Notes: generated by a model from the sequence alone, not told the origin. Shown: positions 7,880-14,620, counted from the stretch's first letter. The stretch is DNA of 31,088 bases from an uncultured Eubacteriales bacterium (GCA_958352815.1 CATWQA010000025.1:1-31088), one strand, 5' to 3'. A program made the numbers and translations.

Positions 7880-8803
7880 TTAGTTTATATCTAAAATTTT
7901 TACGTTTTCACCCTGAGTTTTAAGCCACATAAGTATTCCGTCCCCGTAGGACTCGGCGCTTATGGTATACACCTTGTTTTCATCATCTCTCTTTATAACC
8001 TTCGCCGTGGGTATTCTATCCAAAATCGCCTCTAAGGACGGTCCGGAAAACTCAAATTCAATCCGCTTTTTAGGTCCGCTGTACATAAACTGAACATACT
8101 TGCGGAAATCTCCGTCCTCAAACCGCTTTGATTCAATAACCTTATAATGCTCCTTGCCCTCTATGTTTTCCATTCTGTCAACCCTGAACGCAATGGGATA
8201 ATCCCTGTCCTTCTGCTCCGGTACCTTTGCGATTAAGTAAAAATAATACTCCGAAAACATAATCGCATAGGGCTCCACTGTGCGGTTGACCCTTGTTCCG
8301 TCCTGCCTTGTATAGTCAAAGCTGATGATCCTTGCATTGTATATGTACCCGCTTATCTCCCATATTAAGTCCAGCAGATATTTCCCATGGCGAGGCGGTA
8401 CGTAATGATGCTTCTCATTATCAACAATGGCATTTATCTGCTTTTTCGCATCATTCGGCGCAAGAGCCTTCAGCTTTTTCATTATTCCGTCAAGCTCGTT
8501 CTTGTTCAAGGCCCTGCTCTCAAGAATAATCTTCGCTATTCCCAAAACTTCCTCTTTTGTAAGCCGATCATCGGAGGAACCAATAAGAGCGTATCCGTTC
8601 TGCTTTTTGTTATACACAACATCATATTTATCGCCGAAAGAGTACTTATCGGCAAGATACGCTCTTATGTCGTCAATATCCCTTTGCACCGCCTTGTCGC
8701 TTACACCGAACTCGTCCGCATAAGCGCGTTTATTTACCAACTCACCACTGTTTAATCTTTCGTATAGGTTCAGTAATCTTTCCCATTTAGCGCAACGAGC
8801 CAT
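7880..8803 (-). CDS. WYL-domain transcriptional regulator
   Basis: 307-residue DNA-binding regulator. The N-terminal winged helix-turn-helix (about 8-55) contains VSDKAVQRDIDDIR as recognition region. The WYL domain spans about 155-215 (SFDYTRQDGT, EYYFYLIA in place of a literal W-Y-L, and the FRVDRM arginines). A WCX-type C-terminal segment follows, ending about residue 305. WYL domains sense a ligand, often nucleic acid or nucleotide, and family members such as CapW and BrxR repress defence operons. It is the first gene of the minus-strand unit with patatin and dynamin downstream. GGAGG lies eight bases before the ATG. The promoter just upstream contains a 12-bp inverted repeat, which suggests autoregulation. 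The ligand is not predictable from this sequence. Confidence 0.93.
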   Translation of the reverse strand: MARCAKWERLLNLYERLNSGELVNKRAYADEFGVSDKAVQRDIDDIRAYLADKYSFGDKYDVVYNKKQNGYALIGSSDDRLTKEEVLGIAKIILESRALNKNELDGIMKKLKALAPNDAKKQINAIVDNEKHHYVPPRHGKYLLDLIWEISGYIYNARIISFDYTRQDGTRVNRTVEPYAIMFSEYYFYLIAKVPEQKDRDYPIAFRVDRMENIEGKEHYKVIESKRFEDGDFRKYVQFMYSGPKKRIEFEFSGPSLEAILDRIPTAKVIKRDDENKVYTISAESYGDGILMWLKTQGENVKILDIN

Positions 8804-8832
8804 TGCTATTACCTCCGATTTTTAATATTTTC

Positions 8833-8891
8833 AACCGTCACCTACAAACAGTCTTTTTAGTAGTAATACCGCAATAGATGACGGTTTTCAA
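8833..8891 (-). promoter_or_regulatory. Promoter with inverted-repeat operator for the WYL operon
   Basis: On the minus strand, TTGAAA (8886-8891) and TATTAC (8863-8868) are spaced 17 bp. Arms AACCGTCACCTA (8833-8844) and TAGATGACGGTT (8875-8886) form an inverted repeat with 11 of 12 positions matching. The upstream arm fills the -35/-10 spacer and the other lies downstream of the start site, 42 bp centre to centre (four helical turns). This is the arrangement expected for a dimeric or looping repressor, most simply the WYL protein itself. Confidence 0.72.
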
Positions 8892-8917
8892 CAAAATTTC
8901 TTTTTGCTAAATTTATA

Positions 8918-9787
8918 CTATTCCTTAGTAAGCTCTCCTAAAAATCCGCCTGCCGCCAGCAAGAGGCCTATCAGCCCGCCGCCGACAATGCCCAAAGCTC
9001 CATACTTCAGAATTTTGCTGCAAACCTCGTCCGTATCAATATCGTCCAAGGCGTCGCCCAAATCATTCATAATGTCTTCCAAAGGGCTTTCGTCCTCGTC
9101 AAGACAATCGTCGCCGTCCTCGTCGTCTATGTCGTCCTCGTCATCTTCAAACAAGTCGAACACCCAGCCGTCATCATCATTGTTTGTCCACGTTTCCCGA
9201 TTTTCGCCTATCATCTCTCTGTCTTCCCCTATTGCCTGCTCCAGCAAGCACGCCAGCTTTGCCAGGTTGAACGGCTGAATTTCTCCCGCCTTGCTGTCGC
9301 CGCCCAGAGTGTAATACAGGGTATGGATAGGCTCCTCCGCTACGGCGCAAAACGCCTCCTCGATTTCGGCAAGGCTCTCCTCCAGCCGCTCCCTCACAAT
9401 CGCCTCGGGACCCGTCTCGCTGCCCCAGCAATGACCGTGGAGCACGCCTTCCGCCTTGCTCACCGCAACTATAATCGGGCACTGCGCCTTCTCCGCATAA
9501 GCTGTAAACTCGCTCTTTGTTCGGTTGACCTCCTCATCGTTCCAGCCCGAGATGAACAGCAACGCATCTGCGCACTCAATTGCTTCCACAGCATTTCGCT
9601 CCATATGACTGTTTAAGTCATCGTCGCCGCTTTCATAGTCGGGCAAACTTACGTTCTCAACCACCAAACTCTCGCTGAGGTAAACATCTCCGACCCTTTT
9701 ACAGTCACTAAACATAGTATCTACCAGCTTCTGCTTTTCTTCCTTGTCGTTCCCTAACAGAACAATTCTCTTTGCATCCTCATTCAT
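8918..9787 (-). CDS. Degenerate GTPase-like protein with acidic tract and C-terminal membrane anchor
   Basis: 289 residues. The N-terminal 185 residues follow the order of a Ras-like G domain, but the nucleotide motifs are degraded. RIVLLGNDKEEKQK (7-20) replaces a P-loop and has no GKS/T. LPDYESG (48-54) stands where DxPG should be, and VAVSKAE (107-113) stands where NKxD should be. Residues 204-256 are extremely acidic (runs of Asp/Glu). A Gly/Leu-rich transmembrane helix (about 262-284) ends the chain, which suggests a tail-anchored protein with a cytoplasmic head. The ATG is supported by GGAGG eight bases upstream. It is 114 bp upstream of the WYL gene on the same strand, separated by that gene's promoter. 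Its function is unknown; a non-hydrolysing, membrane-bound partner for the dynamin-like GTPase is one possibility. Confidence 0.82.
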   Translation of the reverse strand: MNEDAKRIVLLGNDKEEKQKLVDTMFSDCKRVGDVYLSESLVVENVSLPDYESGDDDLNSHMERNAVEAIECADALLFISGWNDEEVNRTKSEFTAYAEKAQCPIIVAVSKAEGVLHGHCWGSETGPEAIVRERLEESLAEIEEAFCAVAEEPIHTLYYTLGGDSKAGEIQPFNLAKLACLLEQAIGEDREMIGENRETWTNNDDDGWVFDLFEDDEDDIDDEDGDDCLDEDESPLEDIMNDLGDALDDIDTDEVCSKILKYGALGIVGGGLIGLLLAAGGFLGELTKE

Positions 9788-9813
9788 AATATATTCCTCC
9801 GTAAAAAGATATT

Positions 9814-9866
9814 TGGATTAAATCCATATCATAATTATATTTGCAGAGATGGACATTATTTGTCCA
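9814..9866 (-). promoter_or_regulatory. Probable promoter region with two palindromes
   Basis: A TATAAT -10 box (ATTATA on plus, 9834-9839) has only a weak -35. It is bracketed by two perfect palindromes, TGGATTAAATCCA (9814-9826) and TGGACA-5-TGTCCA (9850-9866). The weak -35 with a palindrome over it suggests regulated expression of the GTPase-like gene. The regulator is unknown. Confidence 0.45.
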
Positions 9867-9954
9867 CGAGGAAAAATATAATGTAAATGCGAATAAAAAA
9901 AGTGCGCGGACGCAAACAGGGCATCAGCGCACAAAAAACGCACCGCTCGTTTGC

Positions 9955-10065
9955 TACCACACAAATTCCATATCTTATTACAACAAGCACATGAAAAAGA
10001 GGATGCATTTTTATCGTTAGATAATATGCACTCATCATAATAAGACTATTCAAATTTGTGTGGTA
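9955..10065. repeat. Nested inverted repeat, about 111 bp
   Basis: Outer arms TACCACACAAATT (9955-9967) and AATTTGTGTGGTA (10053-10065) are exact complements. Inner arms TCTTATTA (9973-9980) and TAATAAGA (10038-10045) are also exact, and a small hairpin (TGCAT/ATGCA) sits in the centre. It lies in the 440-bp gap between divergent operons. It could be a small non-autonomous element or a structured regulatory sequence. No coding sequence is supported here. Confidence 0.6.
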
Positions 10066-10178
10066 ACAACATACTAACATATTTCCCTAAAAAATTCAAG
10101 TAATATTTTGTAATTCCGCCTCCGATTCAGAGCAGCCAATCGGAAAGGTCGGTCGGACAAAATCAAGGATAATGGGAT

Positions 10179-10207
10179 TTGTACGGTTCGGGTCGATGTG
10201 ATAAAAT
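10179..10207 (+). promoter_or_regulatory. Promoter of the Mor-like/TM2 operon
   Basis: TTGTAC (10179-10184) and TAAAAT (10202-10207) are 17 bp apart, ending 19 bp before the ATG of the first gene. The GAGGTGAT ribosome site lies between. Confidence 0.55.
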
Positions 10208-10226
10208 TTTCATATGAGGTGATAGT

Positions 10227-10502
10227 ATGAGTCAGTACAACATTGATATGTTTCACAAGGTTTATAAGGAGATAAGCGAAGAACTTGGGATAGAGGCTGC
10301 TCTGACTATCCACCAAATGTACAAGGGAACGCAGGTTAGTTTTCCCACGCGCATCCTGGACACTCAAATCGTAAAGGAGATGATAGCAAAGGAATATGAC
10401 GGAACAAATCTTAAGGCTTTGGCAAAAAAATATGATTACTCTGAAAAATCAGTCAGACGAATGATCAGAGAGTCAACAAATAAAATATGTAAGGAGGGAT
10501 AA
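10227..10502 (+). CDS. Mor-family-like DNA-binding protein
   Basis: 91 residues resembling the Mor/C activator family first known from phage Mu. An N-terminal helical dimerisation region (ELGIEAALTIHQMYKG) is followed by a short strand (VSFPT) and a C-terminal helix-turn-helix, LKALAKKYDYSEKSVRRMIRE (about 60-81). In Bacillota such small proteins are widespread outside phages, usually without known targets. A strong ribosome site (GAGGTGAT) precedes the ATG, and the stop is two bases before the next start, so it is translationally coupled to the zinc-ribbon membrane gene. It could regulate its own operon or sit there as a phage-derived remnant. No phage structural genes are nearby. Confidence 0.8.
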   Translation: MSQYNIDMFHKVYKEISEELGIEAALTIHQMYKGTQVSFPTRILDTQIVKEMIAKEYDGTNLKALAKKYDYSEKSVRRMIRESTNKICKEG

Positions 10503-10504
10503 CT

Positions 10505-10882
10505 ATGTATTGCCAAAAATGCGGAAACGACGTAGGGGACGCAAAGTTCTGCCAAGAGTGCGGAGCTCCCGTACAGGCTTCTTCCGAGCAAGCCGTGCAG
10601 CCCCAACCGCAACCGCAATCACAACCGCAGCAACCGCTGCCTCAAAAAAGCAGTTCAGGCGGTGTTGCTCCGCTGATTCTCGGTATTGTTTCGATAATTG
10701 TCGGTCTGTTAATACCCTTGGGCGGATTTATTTGCGGTATTTCGGGAATAATACTCGGCGCTGTGTCAAAGAGTAAAGGCGGAGACGGGAAAGCAATCGC
10801 CGGTATTGTTCTATCGGTAATCGGACTTTTGGTGAGTCTTATCAATTGGATAGTTGCGTTCGGTTTATTATTGGGCGCGTAA
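10505..10882 (+). CDS. Zinc-ribbon membrane protein (DUF4190-like)
   Basis: 125 residues. The N-terminal zinc ribbon is C3, C6, C16, C19 (CQKCG...CQECG). A Gln/Pro-rich linker (about 30-48) leads to two or three transmembrane segments (about 52-90 and 96-124), separated by a short basic loop SKSKGGDGK, as in DUF4190 proteins. It probably resides in the cytoplasmic membrane with the ribbon inside the cell. It starts two bases after the Mor-like gene, and the GGAGG ribosome site lies inside that gene's end. Its function is unknown. The neighbours (TM2 protein and lipoprotein) suggest a small envelope-associated module. Confidence 0.88.
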   Translation: MYCQKCGNDVGDAKFCQECGAPVQASSEQAVQPQPQPQSQPQQPLPQKSSSGGVAPLILGIVSIIVGLLIPLGGFICGISGIILGAVSKSKGGDGKAIAGIVLSVIGLLVSLINWIVAFGLLLGA

Positions 10883-10901
10883 TTTAAAGGAGGTTTATGT
10901 T

Positions 10902-11108
10902 ATGCAAAAAACAAAATCAAATACAGCGGCAGCTCTTTTGTCGTTCTTCTTAGGGTCATTCGGTGTGGACAGGTTCTATTTGGGGTATGTAGGCTTGGGA
11001 ATTCTTAAGCTATTAACATTGGGCGCATTCGGTATATGGTCGATTATAGATTTTATTTTAATCTTAACCGGCAACCTGCAGCCCAAGGACGGCGTTTACG
11101 CAGATTAA
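10902..11108 (+). CDS. TM2-domain membrane protein
   Basis: 68 residues with two transmembrane helices in the TM2 pattern. The first is AALLSFFLGSFGVDRFYLG, containing the conserved G-x-D-R-FYLG turn. The second is the LLTLGAFGIWSIIDFILIL helix. The start at ATG 10902 is set by AAAGGAGG eight bases upstream. An in-frame upstream start inside the previous gene has no ribosome site. TM2 proteins are small and widespread, with no agreed biochemical role. It lies 20 bp after the zinc-ribbon gene and 30 bp before the lipoprotein gene. Confidence 0.9.
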   Translation: MQKTKSNTAAALLSFFLGSFGVDRFYLGYVGLGILKLLTLGAFGIWSIIDFILILTGNLQPKDGVYAD

Positions 11109-11137
11109 TTTAAAATTTTTCGGAAAGGAAGGTACAT

Positions 11138-11812
11138 ATGAAAATCAAATTTTTATCTTTAATGGTTGCGGCAGTGCTTTGCGTATCCGCACTGGCGGGC
11201 TGCTCCGTAACAAAACCCGAGTCATCTGACGGCGGCGACAGCTCCGAAACACAGTCGTCAAACTCAGTCGGCAAGAAAAAGTATGCCGACATAACAGCGG
11301 ATTCTGTTCCCGTAGGTGTAGATGAAATCAAGTTTTCAAACGAAGAAAACTATACCATGTTAACGACCAGAATTTACAAAAACGGCGGAGATATCGAGGA
11401 GAGCTATATCACCGTAACCTTTGAACTCTATGACGAAAACGAGGATTATATTTGCAGAAAGGCAATTTCTACAAATAACGAATTGTCCGTCGGGGAGGAA
11501 GAACGTTGCCGCGACGACATATTATGGGAGGCAAATGAAAAGTATTCCAAAAATGTTCCCAATGAGACCCTTGCTCAATATACCGCTAAAATCGTTAATA
11601 TTGAGGAGAAAGATGCAAAGGAAGTTAAGGAAAATCAAGAGATTACACAGCTGACATACGATATTGACTATGAATTGGACAAGCAGAACTACAATCGTGC
11701 CAAAATTCTGTTAGATGACGCATTGTCCAAATACCCTGACAACACAGAGCTAAAGCTCCTCCAAGCTGATCTGGAAGACGCTTTGGCAAAGAACGCACAG
11801 GGCGGCAACTAA
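11138..11812 (+). CDS. Lipoprotein with FxLYD-like and TPR-like regions
   Basis: 224 residues. A lipobox LAGC (19-22) follows a hydrophobic signal, so Cys22 should be lipidated and the protein held on the outer face of the membrane. A Ser/Asp/Gly-rich spacer leads to a beta-rich domain (about 55-140, with YTMLTTRIYKNGGDIEESYI and FELYDENEDYI, resembling FxLYD domains). A C-terminal helical pair follows (about 175-220, YNRAKILLDDALSKYPDNTELKLL, TPR-like). It is the last gene of the four-gene plus-strand operon and is closed by a strong terminator. Its function is unknown. The domain set suggests protein-protein contacts at the cell surface. Confidence 0.85.
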   Translation: MKIKFLSLMVAAVLCVSALAGCSVTKPESSDGGDSSETQSSNSVGKKKYADITADSVPVGVDEIKFSNEENYTMLTTRIYKNGGDIEESYITVTFELYDENEDYICRKAISTNNELSVGEEERCRDDILWEANEKYSKNVPNETLAQYTAKIVNIEEKDAKEVKENQEITQLTYDIDYELDKQNYNRAKILLDDALSKYPDNTELKLLQADLEDALAKNAQGGN

Positions 11813-11817
11813 ACTAC

Positions 11818-11858
11818 AAAAATCACGGGGCGGCGTAAACCTGCCCCGTGGTTTTTGT
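11818..11858 (+). terminator. Terminator of the Mor-like/TM2 operon
   Basis: Stem CACGGGGC/GCCCCGTG (11824-11831 with 11843-11850) is flanked by A and T runs; GTTTTTG follows. Confidence 0.88.
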
Positions 11859-11884
11859 TAATATAGTGCTCTGTAATGATTAAA

Positions 11885-12030
11885 GTTTTCAATAAAGGGC
11901 TTTGCCTTTAAAGCTATTCGCCCGCCCCGGCGCTTGGGGAGGAGGGGCAAGCGCGACGGGGCGGGCGACAAATTATATTATCAAATATAAATAAAATTAC
12001 ATGGATATAGTATAAAAGCAAAGTTTAAGC
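11885..12030 (+). repeat. Palindromic repeat A, copy 1
   Basis: A small AAAGGGC...GCCTTT hairpin (about 11893) is followed by the long GC palindrome from 11919: CGCCCGCCCCGGCGCTTGGG pairing with CAAGCGC...GGGGCGGGCG. An AT-rich tail follows with TATCAAATATAAATAAAATT, ACATGGATATAG and AAAGCAAAGTTTA. The same palindrome-plus-tail order recurs at 24368-24480 (plus) and 13421-13530 (minus). The rest of the gap up to 12110 holds no gene that I can support. Confidence 0.82.
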
Positions 12031-12115
12031 ATTACACATCACAAGTCCCTCTTTTTCTATTTACCAAAATCAACATTTTTTCAAAAATGGTAAACAGATA
12101 TTTCATAATTTATAT

Positions 12116-12144
12116 TTGACTAATTTTTTGAATTGTGATATAAT
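12116..12144 (+). promoter_or_regulatory. Promoter of the DAHP synthase gene
   Basis: TTGACT (12116-12121) and consensus TATAAT (12139-12144) are exactly 17 bp apart. An AT-rich inverted repeat (TTTACCA...AAAAATGGTAAA, about 12060-12093) sits just upstream and may be an operator or UP-type element. Confidence 0.85.
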
Positions 12145-12173
12145 TCCCGTGACATTAAGAAGGAGTTGTACAC

Positions 12174-13208
12174 ATGGGATTTACTTACAAAAAGGAAATG
12201 CCGTCGGCCGACCACTTAAAGGAGCTTTTACCGGTTCCCAAAAGCTGCGCCGACTTGCGCATTAAAAAAATAAAGGAAATTGAGGATATACTATCGGGCA
12301 AGGACCACAGAATACTGCTCATAATCGGTCCCTGTTCTGCGGACAACGAGGACGCTGTCTGCGAATACATTTCTCGCTTGGCGGCGCTTCAGGAAAAGGT
12401 TAAGGACAAGATTATGTTCATTCCCCGAATTTACACAAACAAGCCCAGAACCACCGGCGAGGGCTACAAGGGAATGATGCACCAGCCCGACCCCACAGAG
12501 GCACCCAACGCCTTTGAGGGAATAAAGGCAATTCGCCACCTGCACATCAGAGCCGTTAAGGAATCGGGCTTTGTGGCGGCGGACGAAATGCTGTACCCCG
12601 GGAACCACCCGTATCTTGACGACATTTTGGGTTATGACGCCATAGGCGCCCGCTCTGTTGAGAACCAGCAGCACAGGCTGGTTGCCAGCGGTCTTGACAT
12701 TCCCGTGGGAATGAAGAACGGCACCGGCGGCGACACAGGCGTTATGTTTAACGCCATATACGCGGCCCAGCACGGTCACGACTTCATATATCAGGCTCAC
12801 GAGGTGGCAACGGACGGAAACCCCTTCGCCCACGCCATTTTAAGAGGCGGCGTTGACGAGAGAGGGCGCAATATTCCCAACTACCACTACGAGGATCTTC
12901 TGCGGATTGCCGAGGAGTACGACAAAAAGGGCTTTAAAAACCCTGCCATAATAGTTGACACCAATCACAACAATTCGGCAAAGCAGCATTGGCAGCAGCC
13001 GAGAATCGCCTCGGAGGTTATTCACAGCATGGCGTACGAGCCTCTGCTTCGCCGAATGATAAAGGGCTTTATGGTGGAGAGCTACCTTGAGGAGGGCAAT
13101 CAGAAAATCGGAGAGAACAGCGTGTACGGCAAGTCAATAACCGACCCGTGCATAGGCTGGGAGACCACCGAAAAAATGGTATATAAAATTGCCGAACAAC
13201 TTGTATAG
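12174..13208 (+). CDS. aroF: 3-deoxy-7-phosphoheptulonate (DAHP) synthase, class I AroFGH type
   Basis: 344-residue enzyme of the first shikimate-pathway step, condensing phosphoenolpyruvate and erythrose 4-phosphate to DAHP. The hallmarks are all present: GPCS (52-55), KPRTT (90-94), GARSVENQQHR (158-168), VGMKNGTGG (178-186), DTNHNNSAK (262-270), ESYLEEGNQ (302-310) and SITDPCIGWE (321-330). The length fits the AroF/G/H family, which is feedback-inhibited by an aromatic amino acid through the N-terminal extension. Which amino acid acts here cannot be read from the sequence, so the symbol is generic. AAGGAG lies eight bases before the ATG. It is monocistronic, with its own promoter and terminator and no other shikimate genes in the window. 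Confidence 0.95.
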   Translation: MGFTYKKEMPSADHLKELLPVPKSCADLRIKKIKEIEDILSGKDHRILLIIGPCSADNEDAVCEYISRLAALQEKVKDKIMFIPRIYTNKPRTTGEGYKGMMHQPDPTEAPNAFEGIKAIRHLHIRAVKESGFVAADEMLYPGNHPYLDDILGYDAIGARSVENQQHRLVASGLDIPVGMKNGTGGDTGVMFNAIYAAQHGHDFIYQAHEVATDGNPFAHAILRGGVDERGRNIPNYHYEDLLRIAEEYDKKGFKNPAIIVDTNHNNSAKQHWQQPRIASEVIHSMAYEPLLRRMIKGFMVESYLEEGNQKIGENSVYGKSITDPCIGWETTEKMVYKIAEQLV

Positions 13209-13213
13209 TTTTC

Positions 13214-13243
13214 AAAAGGAGCCGCATTCGGCTCCTTTTAATC
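13214..13243 (+). terminator. Terminator of the DAHP synthase gene
   Basis: A perfect 11-bp stem, AAAAGGAGCCG with CGGCTCCTTTT (13214-13224 and 13229-13239), has a CATT loop and starts 5 bases after the stop codon. Confidence 0.92.
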
Positions 13244-13259
13244 TCTCAAAAAGCTGTAT

Positions 13260-13535
13260 TTTAATAAAGGCTCCGCCTTTAAAACGTTCACTGAACCTTA
13301 TGCCTGTTGCACAGGCTCATTTTGTAAAATGCGGCTAGCAAGCACGGCAGGTCGCTGCAGGCGACACGTGAGGTGCGTAGGCGTCGCCGCTTTAGCGGTA
13401 TATCTATGTAGAAAATTAACGTAAACATTTGCTTTTCTGCTATATCCATGTAATTTTATATAAATTTGATAGCATAGCCAATCGCCCGCCCCGTTGCGCT
13501 TGCCCAACCTCCCCAAGCGCCGGGGCGAGCTTTAA
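13260..13535 (-). repeat. Repeat-rich gap with palindromic repeat A, copy 2
   Basis: The 420-bp gap between convergent genes holds no supported gene. From 13421 to 13530 it carries, on the minus strand, the GC palindrome plus the AT-rich tail of repeat A. The tail is read as TAAACATTTGCTTTTC and ATCCATGTAATTTTATA on plus. To the left are small hairpins: AAAGGC-TCC-GCCTTT near 13265, GTCGC-TGCAG-GCGAC near 13351, and CCGCTTTAGCGG near 13387. Confidence 0.75.
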
Positions 13536-13626
13536 ATATGTGAATGGAATATTCATAACAGTAAATCATATAAATTAGGAGTGAGGCTCCGCCCTACTCC
13601 CCAAAAAGAACAATACCAAGCTCCTT

Positions 13627-14505
13627 TTATTTGGGCTTGCATTTACCGCAATTACTGCAGCCGTTACATATGGGCTTGCTGCCGCATTTTTGGCACTGCT
13701 CCCCGAAATACGGCAGATACAACTCTGATTTAGGTATTTCCCGTCCGTACTTGTCGGTCAGCTTAAACTCCATAGGCTTTCCCATATAACTCATGCCCGA
13801 CTTATATGCCATTTCACTTTGAACCGACTTTTTGGGAATGTAATACTTTTTCCCGTCCTTTACAAACATTGTTCCCGTCTCTATAAAGCAAAATGTAACG
13901 TTATGTTCTTCGCACTCACGGCGCAGTGTTTTCACCCAGTCAAAATCACAGGGTCTTGCCCCGTCATAATTTTCACCGCCGCAGACAACCTGCTCAATCT
14001 GCCCGTACTTCAAATACTTCTCAATCGTTACCGAGCCAATCAGGGGAGCGCACATTATTCCCTTATGCTTAAAGGGCAGGCTTAACAAAATCGGAATACG
14101 TTCATCGGCGCGTCTTTGGTTCTCACAGGTCACGTTAAAGAAAATATTATCCCAGCCGTCGCCCCAGTTTTTGGGCAGACATTCCCGAACACGCTGAGGA
14201 CGCTTGGTCAGCAGAAAAAACTTCACGTCGCTGCGCCGCTTCATTATAGCCCAGGCTTCTTCTCTCCACTCATCGGCTTCCTCCAAAAAGAAGTCTGAGG
14301 TCATACATACCCGTATCTGCTCCCCGCTTCGTATCTTAAAATTTCCCTGCCTGTCTCTTTTCAGCGGATAGTCAAACCCTGATTTCGTACGGTAAATCTC
14401 CGCCCCGTCTCTGTCGCGAACCCTATCCAGAAAATACATATAGCAGTTTTGGCAGCCCTCGCTGCACTTAATGCAGCCGTGCCATGGATTCCATATATCA
14501 TGCAT
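13627..14505 (-). CDS. Phage Gp37/Gp68-like protein (DUF5131) with radical-SAM cysteine motif
   Basis: 292 residues. Near the N-terminus is WNPWHGCIKCSEGCQNCY, containing C14-x3-C18-x2-C21, the cysteine spacing that binds a [4Fe-4S] cluster in radical SAM enzymes. Cys11 is an extra cysteine next to it. Typical family blocks follow: LLTKRPQRV, FFNVTCENQRRADERIPILL, WVVCGGEN-like VVCGGENYDGARP, and FCFIETGTMF. The C-terminus has six closely spaced cysteines (CQKC, then IC, GC, NC, KC) that could hold another metal or cluster. The ATG at 14505 has GGAG six bases upstream. A TTG 33 bases earlier lacks a ribosome site. Family members are often carried by phages or lie beside a tcmP partner gene, which is not present here. 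Substrate and reaction are unknown. Confidence 0.88.
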   Translation of the reverse strand: MHDIWNPWHGCIKCSEGCQNCYMYFLDRVRDRDGAEIYRTKSGFDYPLKRDRQGNFKIRSGEQIRVCMTSDFFLEEADEWREEAWAIMKRRSDVKFFLLTKRPQRVRECLPKNWGDGWDNIFFNVTCENQRRADERIPILLSLPFKHKGIMCAPLIGSVTIEKYLKYGQIEQVVCGGENYDGARPCDFDWVKTLRRECEEHNVTFCFIETGTMFVKDGKKYYIPKKSVQSEMAYKSGMSYMGKPMEFKLTDKYGREIPKSELYLPYFGEQCQKCGSKPICNGCSNCGKCKPK

Positions 14506-14544
14506 CGCTATCTCTCCGTTTGCACATTTCCAATTCAATTAGGT

Positions 14545-14573
14545 ATTGTACATCAGGACGGGACTTTCGTCAA
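14545..14573 (-). promoter_or_regulatory. Promoter of the DUF5131 gene
   Basis: On minus, TTGACG (14568-14573) and TACAAT (14545-14550) are 17 bp apart, about 40 bp upstream of the chosen ATG. It supports the ATG at 14505, since the upstream TTG would leave almost no leader. Confidence 0.7.
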
Positions 14574-14584
14574 GTTCAAAAACT

Positions 14585-14620
14585 AAAGCCGACCGGCGTA
14601 ATTTTGCACGGTCGGCTTTT
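14585..14620 (+). terminator. Orphan terminator-like hairpin
   Basis: An 11-bp stem, AAAGCCGACCG/CGGTCGGCTTT (14585-14595 with 14609-14619), carries a TTTT tail on plus. No plus-strand gene precedes it. It separates the DUF5131 promoter from the XRE region and may insulate it or be a remnant of a lost gene. Confidence 0.6.

Noticed and set aside
3846..8803. Classification of the WYL/patatin/dynamin unit as CBASS
   Set aside because: No CD-NTase or other cyclic-nucleotide synthase is present in or near the operon. Patatin alone is not enough.
9856..10080. 74-residue minus-strand frame
   Set aside because: It lies across the nested inverted repeat, has no ribosome site and no recognisable composition or domain.
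14506..14538. TTG start for the DUF5131 protein
   Set aside because: No ribosome site precedes it and it lies only a few bases after the -10 box. The ATG at 14505 has GGAG at proper spacing.
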